Shown here: positions 9,930 through 21,208 of the stretch, in pieces
Layout: the number at the start of each line of letters is the position of its first letter
How positions within the stretch are numbered: position 1 is the first letter of the stretch
Source: CAVWUA01 sp963758025
GTDB lineage: Bacteria; Planctomycetota; Planctomycetia; Isosphaerales; Isosphaeraceae
Direction: 5' to 3'
Length of the DNA: 64,000 nt
Assembly: GCA_963758025.1 (NCBI GenBank)
Contig: CAVWUA010000001.1
Span: 558,001 to 622,000, forward strand
The notes under the pieces: model-generated
Databases searched by the model: none
Seen by the model: only the letters and a program-made list of their open reading frames with translations
What the model was told of the DNA's origin: nothing
Translations under genes and position numbers: made by a program

Positions 9930-11645
9930 ATGTCACGCCGCCTCGGCCAGATCCTGATCGACATGGGCTACCTCGACGAGGAAGGCCTGTGGAAAGTCCT
10001 CGAAGACCAGAAGCGTGAACGCGACCTGATCGGCCGCGTGGCGGTGCGCCTGAAACTGGTCACTGAGGACAAGGTTCTCAAAGCGCTGGGCGAGCAGCTC
10101 GGCATGAAGGTGGTCAAGCTCGGGGACCTGACGATCCCGACCGAGGTCGTGGACATGGTCGACGAGTCGATGGCCACCGCCTTCAAGGTCGTGCCGGTCT
10201 CGGTGAGCAAGAAGGACAAGTCGCTGACGGTGGCGATGGCCGAGCCGCATAACCCGGACACCTTGCAGAGCCTCCGCACGTTCCTCGGCGTCGAGGTCAA
10301 GGGGGCCATCGCTCCGGAACAAGACGTGTTGGATGCGATCAAGCGGCTTTATGCCGAACGGCCGGAGTCGATCGGCGACGTTGTCAAGCAGATTTCCGAG
10401 GACAAGGGGCTCTCGCAGTACCAGAACCGCAACGAGAACACGATCGACCTGGAAGCCATCGAGGAGATGGCCGAGGCCGCGCCGGTCCGCAAACTCCTGA
10501 ACATGGTGCTGCTGCTGGCGATCAAGGACAAGGCCTCGGACATCCACTTCGAGCCGTTCGAGGACGAGTACAAGATGCGGTATCGCGTGGACGGCGTGCT
10601 CTACGAGCTGGTGCCGCCACCCCGCCACCTGGCCCCGGCGATCGCCAGCCGCATCAAGGTCATGTCGAATCTCGACATCGCCGAGCGCCGGCTGCCGCAG
10701 GACGGCCGCATCGAGCTGAACATCGGCGGCAACTCGGTCGATATCCGCGTCTCGACCCTGCCGACCCTCTTCGGCGAGTCGGTCGTGCTCCGAATTCTCG
10801 ACCGGACGGTGGTCAACCTCGACCTCGAGAAGATCGGGATGCCCGAGGAGACCCTGGTCCGCTGGCGCGAGGTGATTTACAAGCCCAACGGGATCATCCT
10901 CGTGACCGGCCCGACCTCCTCCGGCAAGACCACCACGCTCTACGCGACCCTCAACGAGCTGAACACCGTCGAGGACAAGATCATCACCACCGAGGAGCCG
11001 GTCGAGTACGACATCGACGGCCTGATCCAGGTGCCGATCAACGCCGAGATCGGCGTCACGTTCGCCGCGTGCCTTCGCGCGATCCTGCGGCAGGACCCGG
11101 ACAAGATCCTCGTCGGTGAAACCCGCGACCTGGAGACGGCCGAGATCGCCATCCAGGCCTCCCTGACCGGCCACATCGTCTTCACGACCCTGCACACCAA
11201 CGACGCGCCTTCGGCCGTCACCCGCCTGCGCGACATGGGCCTGCCGACCTTCCTGATCACCGCCACGGTCGAGGCCGTGCTGGCCCAGCGGCTCGTGCGG
11301 AAGATCTGCCAGAACTGCCGCACCGAGTTCACGCCCAGCCAGGAAATCGCCATGGAGCTGGGCATGACGCAGGAAGAGGCCGCGCAGAAGAAATTCTACT
11401 ACGGTCGCGGCTGCGAACGCTGCAACAACACCGGCTACAAGGGCCGCATGGGCATCTTCGAACTGATCGTCATGAACGAGGAACTCCGCGAGATGGTCGT
11501 CGCCGAGACGTCGCTCGACGAGTTCCGGGAAGCCTGCCGCCGTCATGGAATGCAGACCCTGCGCGAGTCGGGCCTCCAGGCCATCCACACCGGACAGACG
11601 ACGATCGAGGAAATCGTCCGCGAGACCATGCTGGATGATATGTGA
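9930..11645 (+). CDS. gspE: Type II secretion / type IV pilus assembly ATPase GspE
   Basis: Second assembly ATPase, 571 aa, intact. It has an N-terminal MshEN domain (residues 1-150). Walker A GPTSSGKTTTLYATL starts at residue 327, with Ser in place of Gly inside the loop. The Asp box is ITTEEPVEYD, Walker B is ILVGETRDLET, the His box is GHIVFTTLHTNDA, and the zinc motif is CQNC with CERC. It is followed closely by gspF and the pseudopilins, so it is the better candidate for the ATPase dedicated to the pseudopilus, while the 6576 paralog could serve another fibre or act jointly. Confidence 0.93.
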   Translation: MSRRLGQILIDMGYLDEEGLWKVLEDQKRERDLIGRVAVRLKLVTEDKVLKALGEQLGMKVVKLGDLTIPTEVVDMVDESMATAFKVVPVSVSKKDKSLTVAMAEPHNPDTLQSLRTFLGVEVKGAIAPEQDVLDAIKRLYAERPESIGDVVKQISEDKGLSQYQNRNENTIDLEAIEEMAEAAPVRKLLNMVLLLAIKDKASDIHFEPFEDEYKMRYRVDGVLYELVPPPRHLAPAIASRIKVMSNLDIAERRLPQDGRIELNIGGNSVDIRVSTLPTLFGESVVLRILDRTVVNLDLEKIGMPEETLVRWREVIYKPNGIILVTGPTSSGKTTTLYATLNELNTVEDKIITTEEPVEYDIDGLIQVPINAEIGVTFAACLRAILRQDPDKILVGETRDLETAEIAIQASLTGHIVFTTLHTNDAPSAVTRLRDMGLPTFLITATVEAVLAQRLVRKICQNCRTEFTPSQEIAMELGMTQEEAAQKKFYYGRGCERCNNTGYKGRMGIFELIVMNEELREMVVAETSLDEFREACRRHGMQTLRESGLQAIHTGQTTIEEIVRETMLDDM

Positions 11646-11761
11646 CCCTTTTTGCCTTTTCTGGGATTCGTGGACGTTTGAACCGCTCGCTTACTTCGAT
11701 TCCATCGCCTGCCGAAAGCCGGGCAACCGACGACTGACGACCCTACCGGAGGAACCCGCTC

Positions 11762-13015
11762 ATGCCGACTTTTCAATATGAGGCGATGGATCACAGCGGC
11801 AAGGAGGTCAAGGACACGATCGACGCCGCCACCCAGGAAGAAGCGCAGCAACTGATCCGCCAGAAAGGGTTCTTCGTCACCAAGATCTCCGAACGGGCCG
11901 CCAAGGCGGCGAAGAAGGGGAAGACGGCCACGAAGAAGGCCGGCGGACGGAAGAAGAAGCGCTCCTTCACCATCGGCAAGATCTCCAACAAGCAGCTCTG
12001 TACCTTCACCCGTCAGCTCTCCACCTTGCAGGACGCGGGCCTGCCGATCCTCCGCAGCCTGAAGATCCTCGAAGGCCAGTGCAAGCCGGGCGTCCTGAAG
12101 AACTCGCTGGGTGACGTCGTCGAGGACATCGAGAGCGGCTCGACCCTCTCCGAGGCGTTCGCCAAGCACCCCAAGGCCTTCGACCGCCTCTACTGCAACA
12201 TGATCAAGGCGGGTGAGGCCGGCGGCGCGCTCGAAGCCATCCTTCAGCGCCTCGCGGACTTCAAGGAAAAGAGCCAGACCCTCAAGCGGCGGATCAAGGG
12301 GGCGATGGTTTACCCGATCGTCGTCATCCTGGTCGCCTGCTGTATCGTGGGCTTCATCCTCTACTTCATCATTCCGAAGTTTGAAGAGATCTTCAAGGAC
12401 TTCGGCGTGGACCTGCCCGGGATGACCGTCTTCCTGATCGAGGCGAGCCACTTCCTGATCCAGCGGTTCTGGATCGTCATCCTGGCGCCGATCCTGTTCT
12501 GGATCTTCGTCAAGCTGCTCTACCGGAACAAGACGGGGGCCTATATCTGCGACCGGATCAAGCTGATGATTCCGGTCATGGGGCAGATCCTCGAGAAATC
12601 GACGGTGGCGCGGACCATGCGGACCCTGGGAACGCTCGTGCAATCGGGCGTGCCGATCCTGGAGGCGCTGAACATCGTCCGCGACACGGCGGGCAACGCC
12701 GTCTTCGAGCGCGCCTTCACGCGGATTTACGACTCGATCCGTGAGGGCGAGACGATCGCGCAGCCCTTGCGCGAGGCGCGGATCGTGGACGACATCGTCG
12801 TGAACATGATCGACGTGGGCGAGGAGACCGGCGACCTCGACACGATGCTCAACAAGATCGCCGACAACTACGATGAGGAAGTCGAGGTTCTGGTCGAGAG
12901 CCTCGTGAGCCTCCTGGAACCGATCATGATCGTCGTCCTCGGCGGGATCATCGGCTTCATCGTCATCGCCCTGTTCTTGCCCTTGATTCAGTTGATCACC
13001 AAGCTTTCGGGGTAA
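11762..13015 (+). CDS. gspF: Type II secretion inner-membrane platform protein GspF/PilC
   Basis: Polytopic inner-membrane protein of 417 aa that couples the ATPase to the growing pseudopilus. It begins MPTFQYEAMDHSGKEVKDTI, a typical PilC/GspF opening, with GGAGGA upstream. Two repeated T2SSF domains each hold a TRQLSTLQDAGLPIL-type motif (first copy near residue 85, second near 280 as VARTMRTLGTLVQSGVPIL). Membrane segments lie near residues 185-210, 230-255 and at the C-terminus. A Lys-rich stretch near residues 45-65 is longer than usual. Confidence 0.94.
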   Translation: MPTFQYEAMDHSGKEVKDTIDAATQEEAQQLIRQKGFFVTKISERAAKAAKKGKTATKKAGGRKKKRSFTIGKISNKQLCTFTRQLSTLQDAGLPILRSLKILEGQCKPGVLKNSLGDVVEDIESGSTLSEAFAKHPKAFDRLYCNMIKAGEAGGALEAILQRLADFKEKSQTLKRRIKGAMVYPIVVILVACCIVGFILYFIIPKFEEIFKDFGVDLPGMTVFLIEASHFLIQRFWIVILAPILFWIFVKLLYRNKTGAYICDRIKLMIPVMGQILEKSTVARTMRTLGTLVQSGVPILEALNIVRDTAGNAVFERAFTRIYDSIREGETIAQPLREARIVDDIVVNMIDVGEETGDLDTMLNKIADNYDEEVEVLVESLVSLLEPIMIVVLGGIIGFIVIALFLPLIQLITKLSG

Positions 13016-13413
13016 TGCGAGCCCCCGCCCCCTTTCGGCGGGCCGTCCGGCTTCCTCATTCGCTCCGCGTTCGAACCGCGGAATCGTGGCGAGAGAGAGC
13101 CGGCGGCCCCAGCAATCACGCGGTCATCACGAAAAACCGAGAAAAGGAGTGCCCGAGGATCGCCTCTCGGGGGAACGGGTGGCGGGACAGGCCGCTCCGA
13201 TCGCCCGCGCCATGCGCTCGTCTCGGAAATCGGGCGAAACTCTCGAAAAAATGACGTTTCCCGTGACACGAAAACCTATGTCGGTGCGTAACTTAAACTG
13301 GCGGGACAAGGGACCCACGACCCGGCGCGGAGCGACCGCGGTCTTCCCGGGAGTTTGAGAGCCTACGATGAAGACCTTGCCGCCGCCTCCGGAGAATTCC
13401 ACGATGATCCACC
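13016..13413. other. Spacer between gspF and the pseudopilin genes
   Basis: About 400 bases with no convincing ORF. A promoter for the pseudopilin operon may lie here, since the following six genes are tightly packed while this gap is large. No paired boxes or strong hairpin were recognised. Confidence 0.35.
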
Positions 13414-14652
13414 ATGCTCGCCCGCTCCCCACGTCGGACCGCCTTCACCCTGGTTGAGTTGCTGGTGGTCATCGTGATCCTGGGTATCCTGATCGCCCTC
13501 CTTGTGCCGGTAATCGCCGGCGCGGTCCGCACGGCCAATAACGCGGCGGTCACCTCCGAGATCACCACGATGGCCAACTCCCTCGCGGCCTTCAAGGAGA
13601 AGTACGGCGACTATCCCCCCAGCCGGGTGATCCTCAACGAGAACGGGTTCTTTCCGACCTCGTCGACCCTGCCGATGAATTCCTCCAGCATCACCTGGTA
13701 CGCCAATGGCTCTTTCGTCAACCTCCAGCCCGATATTGTGGAGACGGTCAACGGATTGCCAACTGCCAGCGGCACCGACCTGACCTACGGCCAGTTGAAT
13801 CAGCGTTCGCTCCGGTTCCTGCGGAAATTCTTCCCGAGGGCCGACCTCCGCTCGACCGGCTCCCCGTTCGGGTCGAGCTTCAACACGGGTGCAGGCACCT
13901 TCTACGACTTCAACGGCAACGGGGTCGGCGACGCCAACCCGATCCTGCTCCAGGGGCACGAATGCCTGGTCTTCTTCCTGGGGGGCATCCCCAACCACGC
14001 GGGCACCACGCTCGGCATGTCCGGGTTCGCCAACAACCCCGTCTTCCCCTTCCAGAACGAAGCGTCGAGCACGAACCGCACGAAGCCCTTCTTCGAGTTC
14101 GTGAGCGATCGGTTGATCGACGACGACGGCGACGGCATCCCCGGCTATGTCGATGGGCTGGCCCAGGCGAACGAGGCCCGCTATTACGTTTACTTCAGCG
14201 CTTATAATAACAACGGTTACGACCCCAATGACGTGAACTTCTTCGGCGAGGTGGACTACGACGCGGGCGGCGCGCCGCTGGAGAGGGCCTTCCGGGTCAA
14301 CTTCGGCGCGGGGTCGTGGTACAGCGGCGTGACGAACGTCGTCTGGTCGCCGTCGCCGAACCCGTACACCTCCAGCTTGCCGATCCCCGACTACGGCCTG
14401 CCCAGCGCCGGTTCGCAACCGGCGGTGTATCAGCGACCGACGAGCTTCCAGATCATCTCGGCCGGGGGAGACCGCAACTATGGTTTCGGCGGGTCGTACA
14501 ACAAGAACAGCAACGCGAGCCGGCTGGAACTGGAACAGCCCCCCACCGGGTCGGCGTTCAGCGGGAACCCACTCTACTCGCCCACCAGTGGCGGAGTCCG
14601 TGGCCGCGAGCGCGATAACCTGACGAACTTTGCCACCGGAACCCTGGAATGA
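13414..14652 (+). CDS. gspG: Major pseudopilin GspG-like protein, enlarged
   Basis: Prepilin-like protein of 412 aa; ordinary GspG is about 140. The N-terminus is a type III signal: a short basic leader, then A|FTLVELLVVIVILGILIALLVPV, with Glu at +5 and Ala rather than Gly before the cleavage point. Residues 30-70 resemble the GspG alpha-spine (AAVTSEITTMANSLAAFKEKYGDYPPS). The rest is a large periplasmic domain holding DDDGDGIPGYVDG, a thrombospondin-3/dockerin-like calcium loop. Its stop overlaps the next start (ATGA). It probably forms the shaft of the pseudopilus together with the gene behind it. Confidence 0.78.
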   Translation: MLARSPRRTAFTLVELLVVIVILGILIALLVPVIAGAVRTANNAAVTSEITTMANSLAAFKEKYGDYPPSRVILNENGFFPTSSTLPMNSSSITWYANGSFVNLQPDIVETVNGLPTASGTDLTYGQLNQRSLRFLRKFFPRADLRSTGSPFGSSFNTGAGTFYDFNGNGVGDANPILLQGHECLVFFLGGIPNHAGTTLGMSGFANNPVFPFQNEASSTNRTKPFFEFVSDRLIDDDGDGIPGYVDGLAQANEARYYVYFSAYNNNGYDPNDVNFFGEVDYDAGGAPLERAFRVNFGAGSWYSGVTNVVWSPSPNPYTSSLPIPDYGLPSAGSQPAVYQRPTSFQIISAGGDRNYGFGGSYNKNSNASRLELEQPPTGSAFSGNPLYSPTSGGVRGRERDNLTNFATGTLE

Positions 14653-16269
14653 TCATGCCCCAGCGCCTCAAGACAAACCGGAACGCAGGCCCGGATGGCG
14701 GGCACCGGCGACGCTCCGGCGGCTTCACGCTGATCGAGCTGTCGGTGGTGATCCTGATCATCGGCCTGATCGTGACGTTCATCCTGAGGGCCTCGGCCGA
14801 GGCCGTCAGCCGCGCGGAGATCCGGGCCACGCAAGCGCTGATCACCAAGCTGGAGGTCGGCGTCAGCGAGCGGATCGAGGCCCTCCTGAGCCAGCGCGTC
14901 ACCCCCAACGGCGCGCATCGGTGCCTGGCGGCGACGTATCCACCGGGCATCGCGCCGCTGGCCTTGCCCTGGGGCTTGCCCAGCGAGTCGCGGGCGGCGG
15001 TCATCGCCCGGTTCGACCAGATCCGTGCCGAGCTGCCGGACGTCTTCATCATTAATACGAGCGACCCGAATTTTGATCCCAACTACCCGATCAATTTCGC
15101 CGGGCAGGCGTATCCGGGGACGACCGTCGGCCCGAATCAGGCGTACTCGTATGCGTATCCGATCGGCAGCATGACCATTCCCCTCTACCAGCCGGACCCC
15201 AGTTATGACCCGAGCCTCGGAACGCCTCCGACGAACCTGGGCCCTGGCGGCTATGTTGCCGGTACCTTCGCTCGCGGGTTCTATGGCGCCTCGTTCGAGG
15301 CGGCGGGCGGGCTCTACAAGTTACTTGGCTACCGCACCCAGGGATATGACCTGGTCGATAACGACGGCGACGGGATGATCGACGAGTTTGACGAGGGGAC
15401 CGGCGGCGCGAGTTCGGCCCTGGCGACGGACATCCTGAACCGCCTCGGCAAGCACACGCACAAGACGGCCCGATCGGAAATGCTCTACGCCACCCTGGTC
15501 GAGGGGGTCGGGCCGCTGGGCAGCGTCTTCACGCCGGATGACTTCACGGACCGCGAGGTCCGCGACACCGACGGCGACGGCTTGCCCGAGTTCGTCGATG
15601 CCTGGGGAGAGCCGATCCAGTTCTACCGCTGGCCGGTCCATCACATTTCAACGATCCAGAAAGGGTGGCAGCCCTACAGCGGGCCGATCGAGCCCCGGCA
15701 GCAAAACCCGCTCGACCCGAACAATCAACTGGTCGCCCCGGCGTGGTGGACGGCGAGTTACAACGCCAATCCGATGCTTCTCGGGGAGTGCCACGTCCAC
15801 GATCAGCGGCAGTGGCATGACCTTCATGTCCTACTTCCTGTCGCTTGCCGAGTACAATGCGGCCCCGCCGAACTCGATCGCGGCCGGCTCGGGGTTTTGG
15901 TGGGATCGCGGTGGATTCGACATCTCGACCAACCCGACCGGGGCGCGTCGCGAGTTCTTTTCCCGGTTCCTGATCGTCTCTTCCGGGCCGGATCGTCAGC
16001 TGGGGATCGGGCAACTCGGGTTTGATTATAGCCTGTACGACCTGCCCGCCACGGCCCCGGCTCCCACGCCGGTCACGGTGAACAACGTCATCCTGATCGA
16101 GAACGCGGCCGCGGCCTTCACGCCCAACCGTGACAGGACCAACCCGCCGTTCTTCTCCGAGCAGACCGACGCGGCCAACTCGGCGATCTCCTACCAGATG
16201 CAGACGAACTGGAGCACGGACGACATCACGAATCAGAACATCCAGGTTGCCGGGGGAGGTATTCAATGA
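14649..16269 (+). CDS. Pseudopilin (GspG/GspH-like) with calcium-type loops, one +1 frameshift
   Basis: About 539 aa once a +1 break near 15780 is bridged. Start codon ATG overlaps the previous stop. Cleavage motif GG|FTLIELSVVILIIGLIV with Glu+5. The periplasmic part has two Asp-rich loops, DNDGDGMIDEFDEG and DTDGDGLPEFVDAWG; the latter runs into DAWGEPIQFYRW, which resembles the DxWGxPY calcium-site motif of GspG. After the break the sequence continues sensibly (MTFMSYFLSLAEYNAAP) to the stop at 16269, which overlaps the next gene by ATGA. Without correction the frame ends at 16025. Exact G or H class is uncertain. Confidence 0.72.
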
Positions 16270-17720
16270 CGCGCCGAGACCGCAACGTCCGACGGCGGGC
16301 CTTCACCCTGGTCGAGATCCTGGTGGTCGTCGCGATCATGCTGATCGTCTCGGCGGCGGCGATCCCGATGGTCATGGGGGCCTTGAACGAGCGGCGGGTC
16401 AGTTCCGCGGCCCTGTTGATCCAGGCCGAGCTGTCCCGCGTCCGGGATTCGGCCGTCCGGGCGAACGCCCCTCGCGGAATCCGGCTGATCCCCGAGACGA
16501 ATGCCTCGCTTCCCCGCTTCGCCTTCAGCGGACCGACCCCCGCCTACACCCGCATGATCCCGATCGAGCCGGGACCGGATTACATCGAGGGAACGATTGA
16601 GCCGGGCATTTCCGCAACCGCCCCCGCGCCTGCGGCCTATCGAGACGTACCCGTGCCCGGAACCGCCGGTTATGGTTATCAGGCGACAGGCCGTCAGCGA
16701 ACATAAGTTTGATGTGTTCTCCGGCATCTCCGTTCCCGCGACGCCGACCTCCTGGTTCTGGAACATCCGCGTTGGCGACAAGATTCGCTTCAATGACACC
16801 GGCGCGTATTACACGATCGCCGGACCGCAGTTCGTGCGCAATTCAGAAGGGTTCGTTAACTGGGGAAGGCCCGACCAGTTCCAGTCCATTCCAGGTATGG
16901 CCCCGACATGAGTTCCTCTTCCTGGTCAATGGGAAGGACGACCAGTCGGCTCCCAACGCGTCCTACCTTCCCAACGGCGACGGCTACACGGACGAGATGT
17001 TCGACGGCATCGACAACGATGGGGACGGGATCACCGATCCCGCGTATGACGGTTTGGACAATGACGGTAATAGCGCGGTGGATGACACCCTGGAACTCTT
17101 CTACAACGTCCCGCGCACCGGCTACGACGCCGCCGACAACAACAGCAACGGTCTGATTGATGATCCCACGGAAGGCAACGACGGTGGGGAATATGAGGAA
17201 GAACTCCGATCATTCGTTCTCCACGATTCCCAATACGGGAATGCCTTACCGGATCTACCGCCGCCCCGTTCCGTCGCAAGGAGCGCGCGAGATGCAACTG
17301 CCGACGGGCATCGTCATCGACATGACGACCTGGAGCGCGACCATTCCGGAGCGGTCGCGGTTGCCCGTCGATCCGTTGACCGGCTACGTGGACATCATGA
17401 TCGCGCCGAACGGGCAGGTGGTGGTGTACACGCCGCAGGGGTTCCGACCGCCCATCGGACTGGAATATTACCACTTCTGGCTGGCGGACGTGGACGACGT
17501 CTTCGAGCCGGGAACCGGGACGCCCAAGCTGCCCGTCCCCGAGGACACGCCGGGGTACACCGGTACCGATTTCCTGAAGCGCGACCGGCGGCTCGTCAGC
17601 CTCAACACGCAGACGGGGCAGATCACCACCACGCACATCGACAGCTTCGACCTCACCGACCCACTACCCCTGGAAGTGCCTTATCGCCAGGCTCAGGCGG
17701 GGGTGAAGGATAGACCATGA
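16266..17720 (+). CDS. Minor pseudopilin GspH-like, three +1 frameshifts
   Basis: Reconstructed length about 483 aa. Starts MTRRDRNVRRRA|FTLVEILVVVAIMLIV, with Glu+5. The following spine (NERRVSSAALLIQAELSRVRDSAVR) is typical of GspH/FimT. The frame then breaks by +1 near 16655-16690, again near 16890-16910, and again near 17215-17240, each time continuing in a protein-like frame. The middle holds DGIDNDGDGITDPAYDG and a second loop DGLDNDGNSAVDD, both calcium-type. The stop at 17720 overlaps the start of the next gene. Three breaks in one gene mean either poor local sequence or a decayed gene. Confidence 0.66.
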
Positions 17721-19117
17721 GATATTCTCCCCACGTCAAGAGCCGGGCGGGCATCACGCTCACCGAGATCTTGATCTCGCTCCTGATCATGGCCATCGGC
17801 ATGATCTCGCTGGCCACGCTTTTCCCGCTCGGCCTGCTCCGCATCCGCGAGGCCCAGCGCCAGGAGCGTTCGTCGATGCTCACGCAAACGGCCATCGCCG
17901 ATAGCTCCGCGCGGAACCTGCTCAACCCGGCGTCGTTCGAGGCCTTGCCCTGGTACCAGCTCTTGCCCGGCCCGTACCTCTCCTACGACCCCTGGGTTCA
18001 AGACCTCCCCCTGCCGAACCCGGCCAACGTCAACGCTCTGGGGTTCGTGGTCCCCAACGGGATCTATCGCGGCTGGGGCCTGGACGGCGAGCCGCATAAC
18101 CCCGCCTCAACCCCGCCCCATCCCAGCGAGTACCCTTTGCCGGGGACCGGCCTGCCCGTGGCGTATGACCCGCTCTGGTGGGAGCAGATCAATCAGACCC
18201 TCGGCTATATCCCGAACAACGCTGCCGACCACGCCGACCCCTGAGTGCCGCTTCGCCTCGGGCATTGGCTTCCTCCGGACCGATCCCGCCGGTGGACCCC
18301 CCAGCGCCCACGGCCTCCAGCGCGTCACGAACTTCAACATGGGCTCCGCCCCGTACGCCCTGGCAGCCAACGTCTTCGCGTCGCTGGATGACCCCGTACT
18401 CCAGCAGGAGGGGGAAAGCCCCGGTGAGGGCAGCCCGCTCCTCCCGGTGCTCGACGCGTCCGGCAACATGGTCTTCGACTGGACGTACACCTGGATGTTC
18501 ACCGGCCGCCGGTCCGACGCGACCAATCGGACGGTGTACGACGGCGATGTCGTGGTCTTCCACAACCGCCCCTTCGGCGTCGATTCCATCGTCTCGCCTC
18601 TGACCGGCAATACCTACTCCGTGCCAGCCGGCGAGCAGGTGGTCGAGGCGGTCTTCGCCTACGGGACCGCCGTTTCGACGACCGACGGTCGCCGGTCAAG
18701 GGTATAACTCGAACGACCGCACCGTACTCCTGCGCTGGGATGCCCAGTTGCCCGACCCGGACCTCCGCGTCGGAAGCTGGATCGCCGACGTGACGTATGA
18801 ACGGTTCGCCGCGACCAGCATCGGCCAGCAGTCGGACATGCCGCCTTACAGCAGCGGGCGGTTCTCCCTCCGGCCTTATCCCGGCCAGCGCTGCCACTGG
18901 TACCGCGTGATCCGCCGCACGGAGCCGGAGGGGGAGATTCCCGGCACGACCTCCGCCCCGGCCAGCGCCAGCTACCGTCGGATGATCGTCACGGTCGATC
19001 GGCCGGTCCACGCGCGGACGGAAATCACGACCGGAGCGCGATCCGGTCCACGTCAACGCGGCCCTGGTCTCGCCCTACGTCGTCAACGTCTTCCCGAAGC
19101 AGTTCAGTGTTCGTTGA
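17717..19117 (+). CDS. Minor pseudopilin GspI/PilV-like, three +1 frameshifts
   Basis: Reconstructed length about 465 aa. N-terminus RAG|ITLTEILISLLIMAIGMISLATLFPL with Glu+5, close to PilV/GspI, where the residue after cleavage is often not Phe. The first frame stops at CCC TGA (18240-18244); the +1 frame resumes directly (ECRFASGIGF). A second +1 break lies near 18690, a third near 19020-19045, and the protein ends at 19117 (VNVFPKQFSVR). No Asp-rich calcium loop is evident. Position between the H-like and J-like genes matches GspI. Confidence 0.66.
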
Positions 19118-19166
19118 TCCGCCCCGGTCGCGGAAGCGGCCGGCGCGGCGGAGAGGAATCGTCACG

Positions 19167-21166
19167 ATGCGACCCGTACCGACCCGACCTTCCGAATCCC
19201 GACGACGACGACGGGGCGTGACCCTGATCGAGATGCTCGTGGTCGTGGGCCTTCTGGTCCTGGTCATGACCATCCTGGTGTCGATCTTCGTCTCCGCCAC
19301 CGGGGCGATCACGGTCTCGCGGACCTACGCCCAGCTCGGCCAGGAGCTGCGCCGGGCCAACAGCCTCCTCCGGCGCGACCTGGAGGGGGCAACCGCCCGC
19401 AACGCCCCCTCCCGCATGACCCCGCCACTGAACCCGGAAGATGCCAACGGCTACTTCACCTACGGCGAGAACGCGCTGGCGGACCTTCAAGGGGAGGACA
19501 CCGACGACTACGTCGCCCTGACCGTCAAGGCCCCCGACGGCCAGCCGTTCGTCGGTCGCGTCGCGGTCCTGACCTCCGTCGGTGCCACGGCGACGAGTTC
19601 CGTGTACAACCTCGTGCAGGTGACGAGCGAGTACGCCGAGGTGATCTACTTCCTCCGTAACGGGAACCTCTACCGCCGCGTCTTCCTGGTCCTGCCCGAG
19701 CGGCAAACGGCGCTGACGATCGGCCCCGGCCCCAATGGCGGCTATCCGAACCCGATCGGTAGCTTCCCGGCCGCCCCTTACGGCTCCCCGTCGTCCATTA
19801 GCTGGCTCGCCGCCAACGACATCTCGGCCCGACCGGCCTCGGCGGCATCCGGTACCTACGTGCCCGTCCTCAACTCGTTGAAAGATTTGACCAACCGCGA
19901 GAATCGCGCCTTCAACCCCCGGTTCTCCAACGATTATCGCATGCCCGGTGGAATGGGGCCTGTGCTCGTTCCGGATGGTCGTCCCGACGACTTCAATGGT
20001 CTGGACCTGGATGGCGATACCTACCCCGACGGTGACGGTCTGCCCGACCTCTACCCCACGCTCTATCCCCAGGTCTTCAACGCGAAGTATCTCGGCGGGG
20101 CCAACCCCCTGCTCAACTTTCCGACGGGGGCGCCTTCGTATCCAGGAGCGCTCAGCTCAAACGCGGCGGACGTGCTGGCCTTCCCGTACATCTATCCGAA
20201 TGCCTATTCCCAGACGGACTTCAACCCGACGATGGTCAACTACGGCACGGTCCATAGCCTCGACCCGACCATCACGCCGATTCCGACCGCGATGCGGCCG
20301 AACCTGGGAAGCGCGATCGATCCGGCGTTCAATCACAACCCGCTCGATCTCGGCGACAACCTGCCCTACCCGACCACTCCGGCCCAGTTCCAGACCTGGT
20401 GGGGTTTCCCGACCAAGAAGGAGACCCTCTCCCCCTACTGGACCGACCCAATCAAGCAGATTAATAACCCGAACAGCGCATTGCCGAACCCGACCGACCC
20501 GCCCGGGCGGGTCCCCCCCGGTGAACACCCTCTACCAGCAGAGCGCCTGCCTGTCGAACATCAACACCGCCCCCCTGCCGCCAGATGAGCTTCCGCTGGC
20601 GGATCAGCGCCCAGCCGTATAGCGACGGCGCGGGGGCCGACACGTTCGCCCTGCCGGTGTACTCCCCGGCCAACGCCGCCATCTGGCAGCAGATCGCCGA
20701 GGAAGACCTGATCCTGTCCAACGTGCGGAGCTTCGATATCAAGGCGCTCGATCAGTTCAGCACCTATTATGTCGATCTCGGGTATTTCAATCTATATAAT
20801 GGCACTCCTTTGAATATGCTCCCGACGCTGGGACACGAGGGCCGGATTCCCCCGCTCCTGGCCGACAACCGGGCGGATGCCCGCTGGCCGGATTTGAATA
20901 TCAACGTCGGCGACGACCAGACGGGCGTGAAGCGGCTCCGGCGCGTCTGGGATAGCTGGTCCACCGACTACAGCTTCGTGCCCAGCATGACGCTGACGTC
21001 TCAGTACAACCCCCCCAACAACGGCAACCGGCCGGCGATGCCCTCGTATCCGCCGCCGTACCCGGCCCAGTTGCGGGGCATCCAGATACAGATCCGGGTC
21101 GTCGATCCCGCGAACGAACACGTCAAGCAACTGACGATCCGGCAAGATTTGACCAAGGACCTCTGA
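19167..21166 (+). CDS. Minor pseudopilin GspJ-like, two +1 frameshifts
   Basis: Reconstructed length about 665 aa, three times an ordinary GspJ. The start at 19167 is preferred over upstream in-frame codons because GGAGAGGAA precedes it. N-terminus RRRRRG|VTLIEMLVVVGLLVLVMTI with Glu+5. The spine (YAQLGQELRRANSLLRRDLEGA) resembles GspJ. An Asp-rich segment DLDGDTYPDGDGLPDLYP lies near residue 290. Breaks of +1 are inferred at a run of seven C near 20515 and near 20580-20595; the last frame (FRWRISAQPYSDGAG onwards) ends at 21166. Confidence 0.68.
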
Positions 21167-21208
21167 TCACGCCCCGCCCAAGGGGGCGGTTTCAGGGAGA
21201 AACGATCC

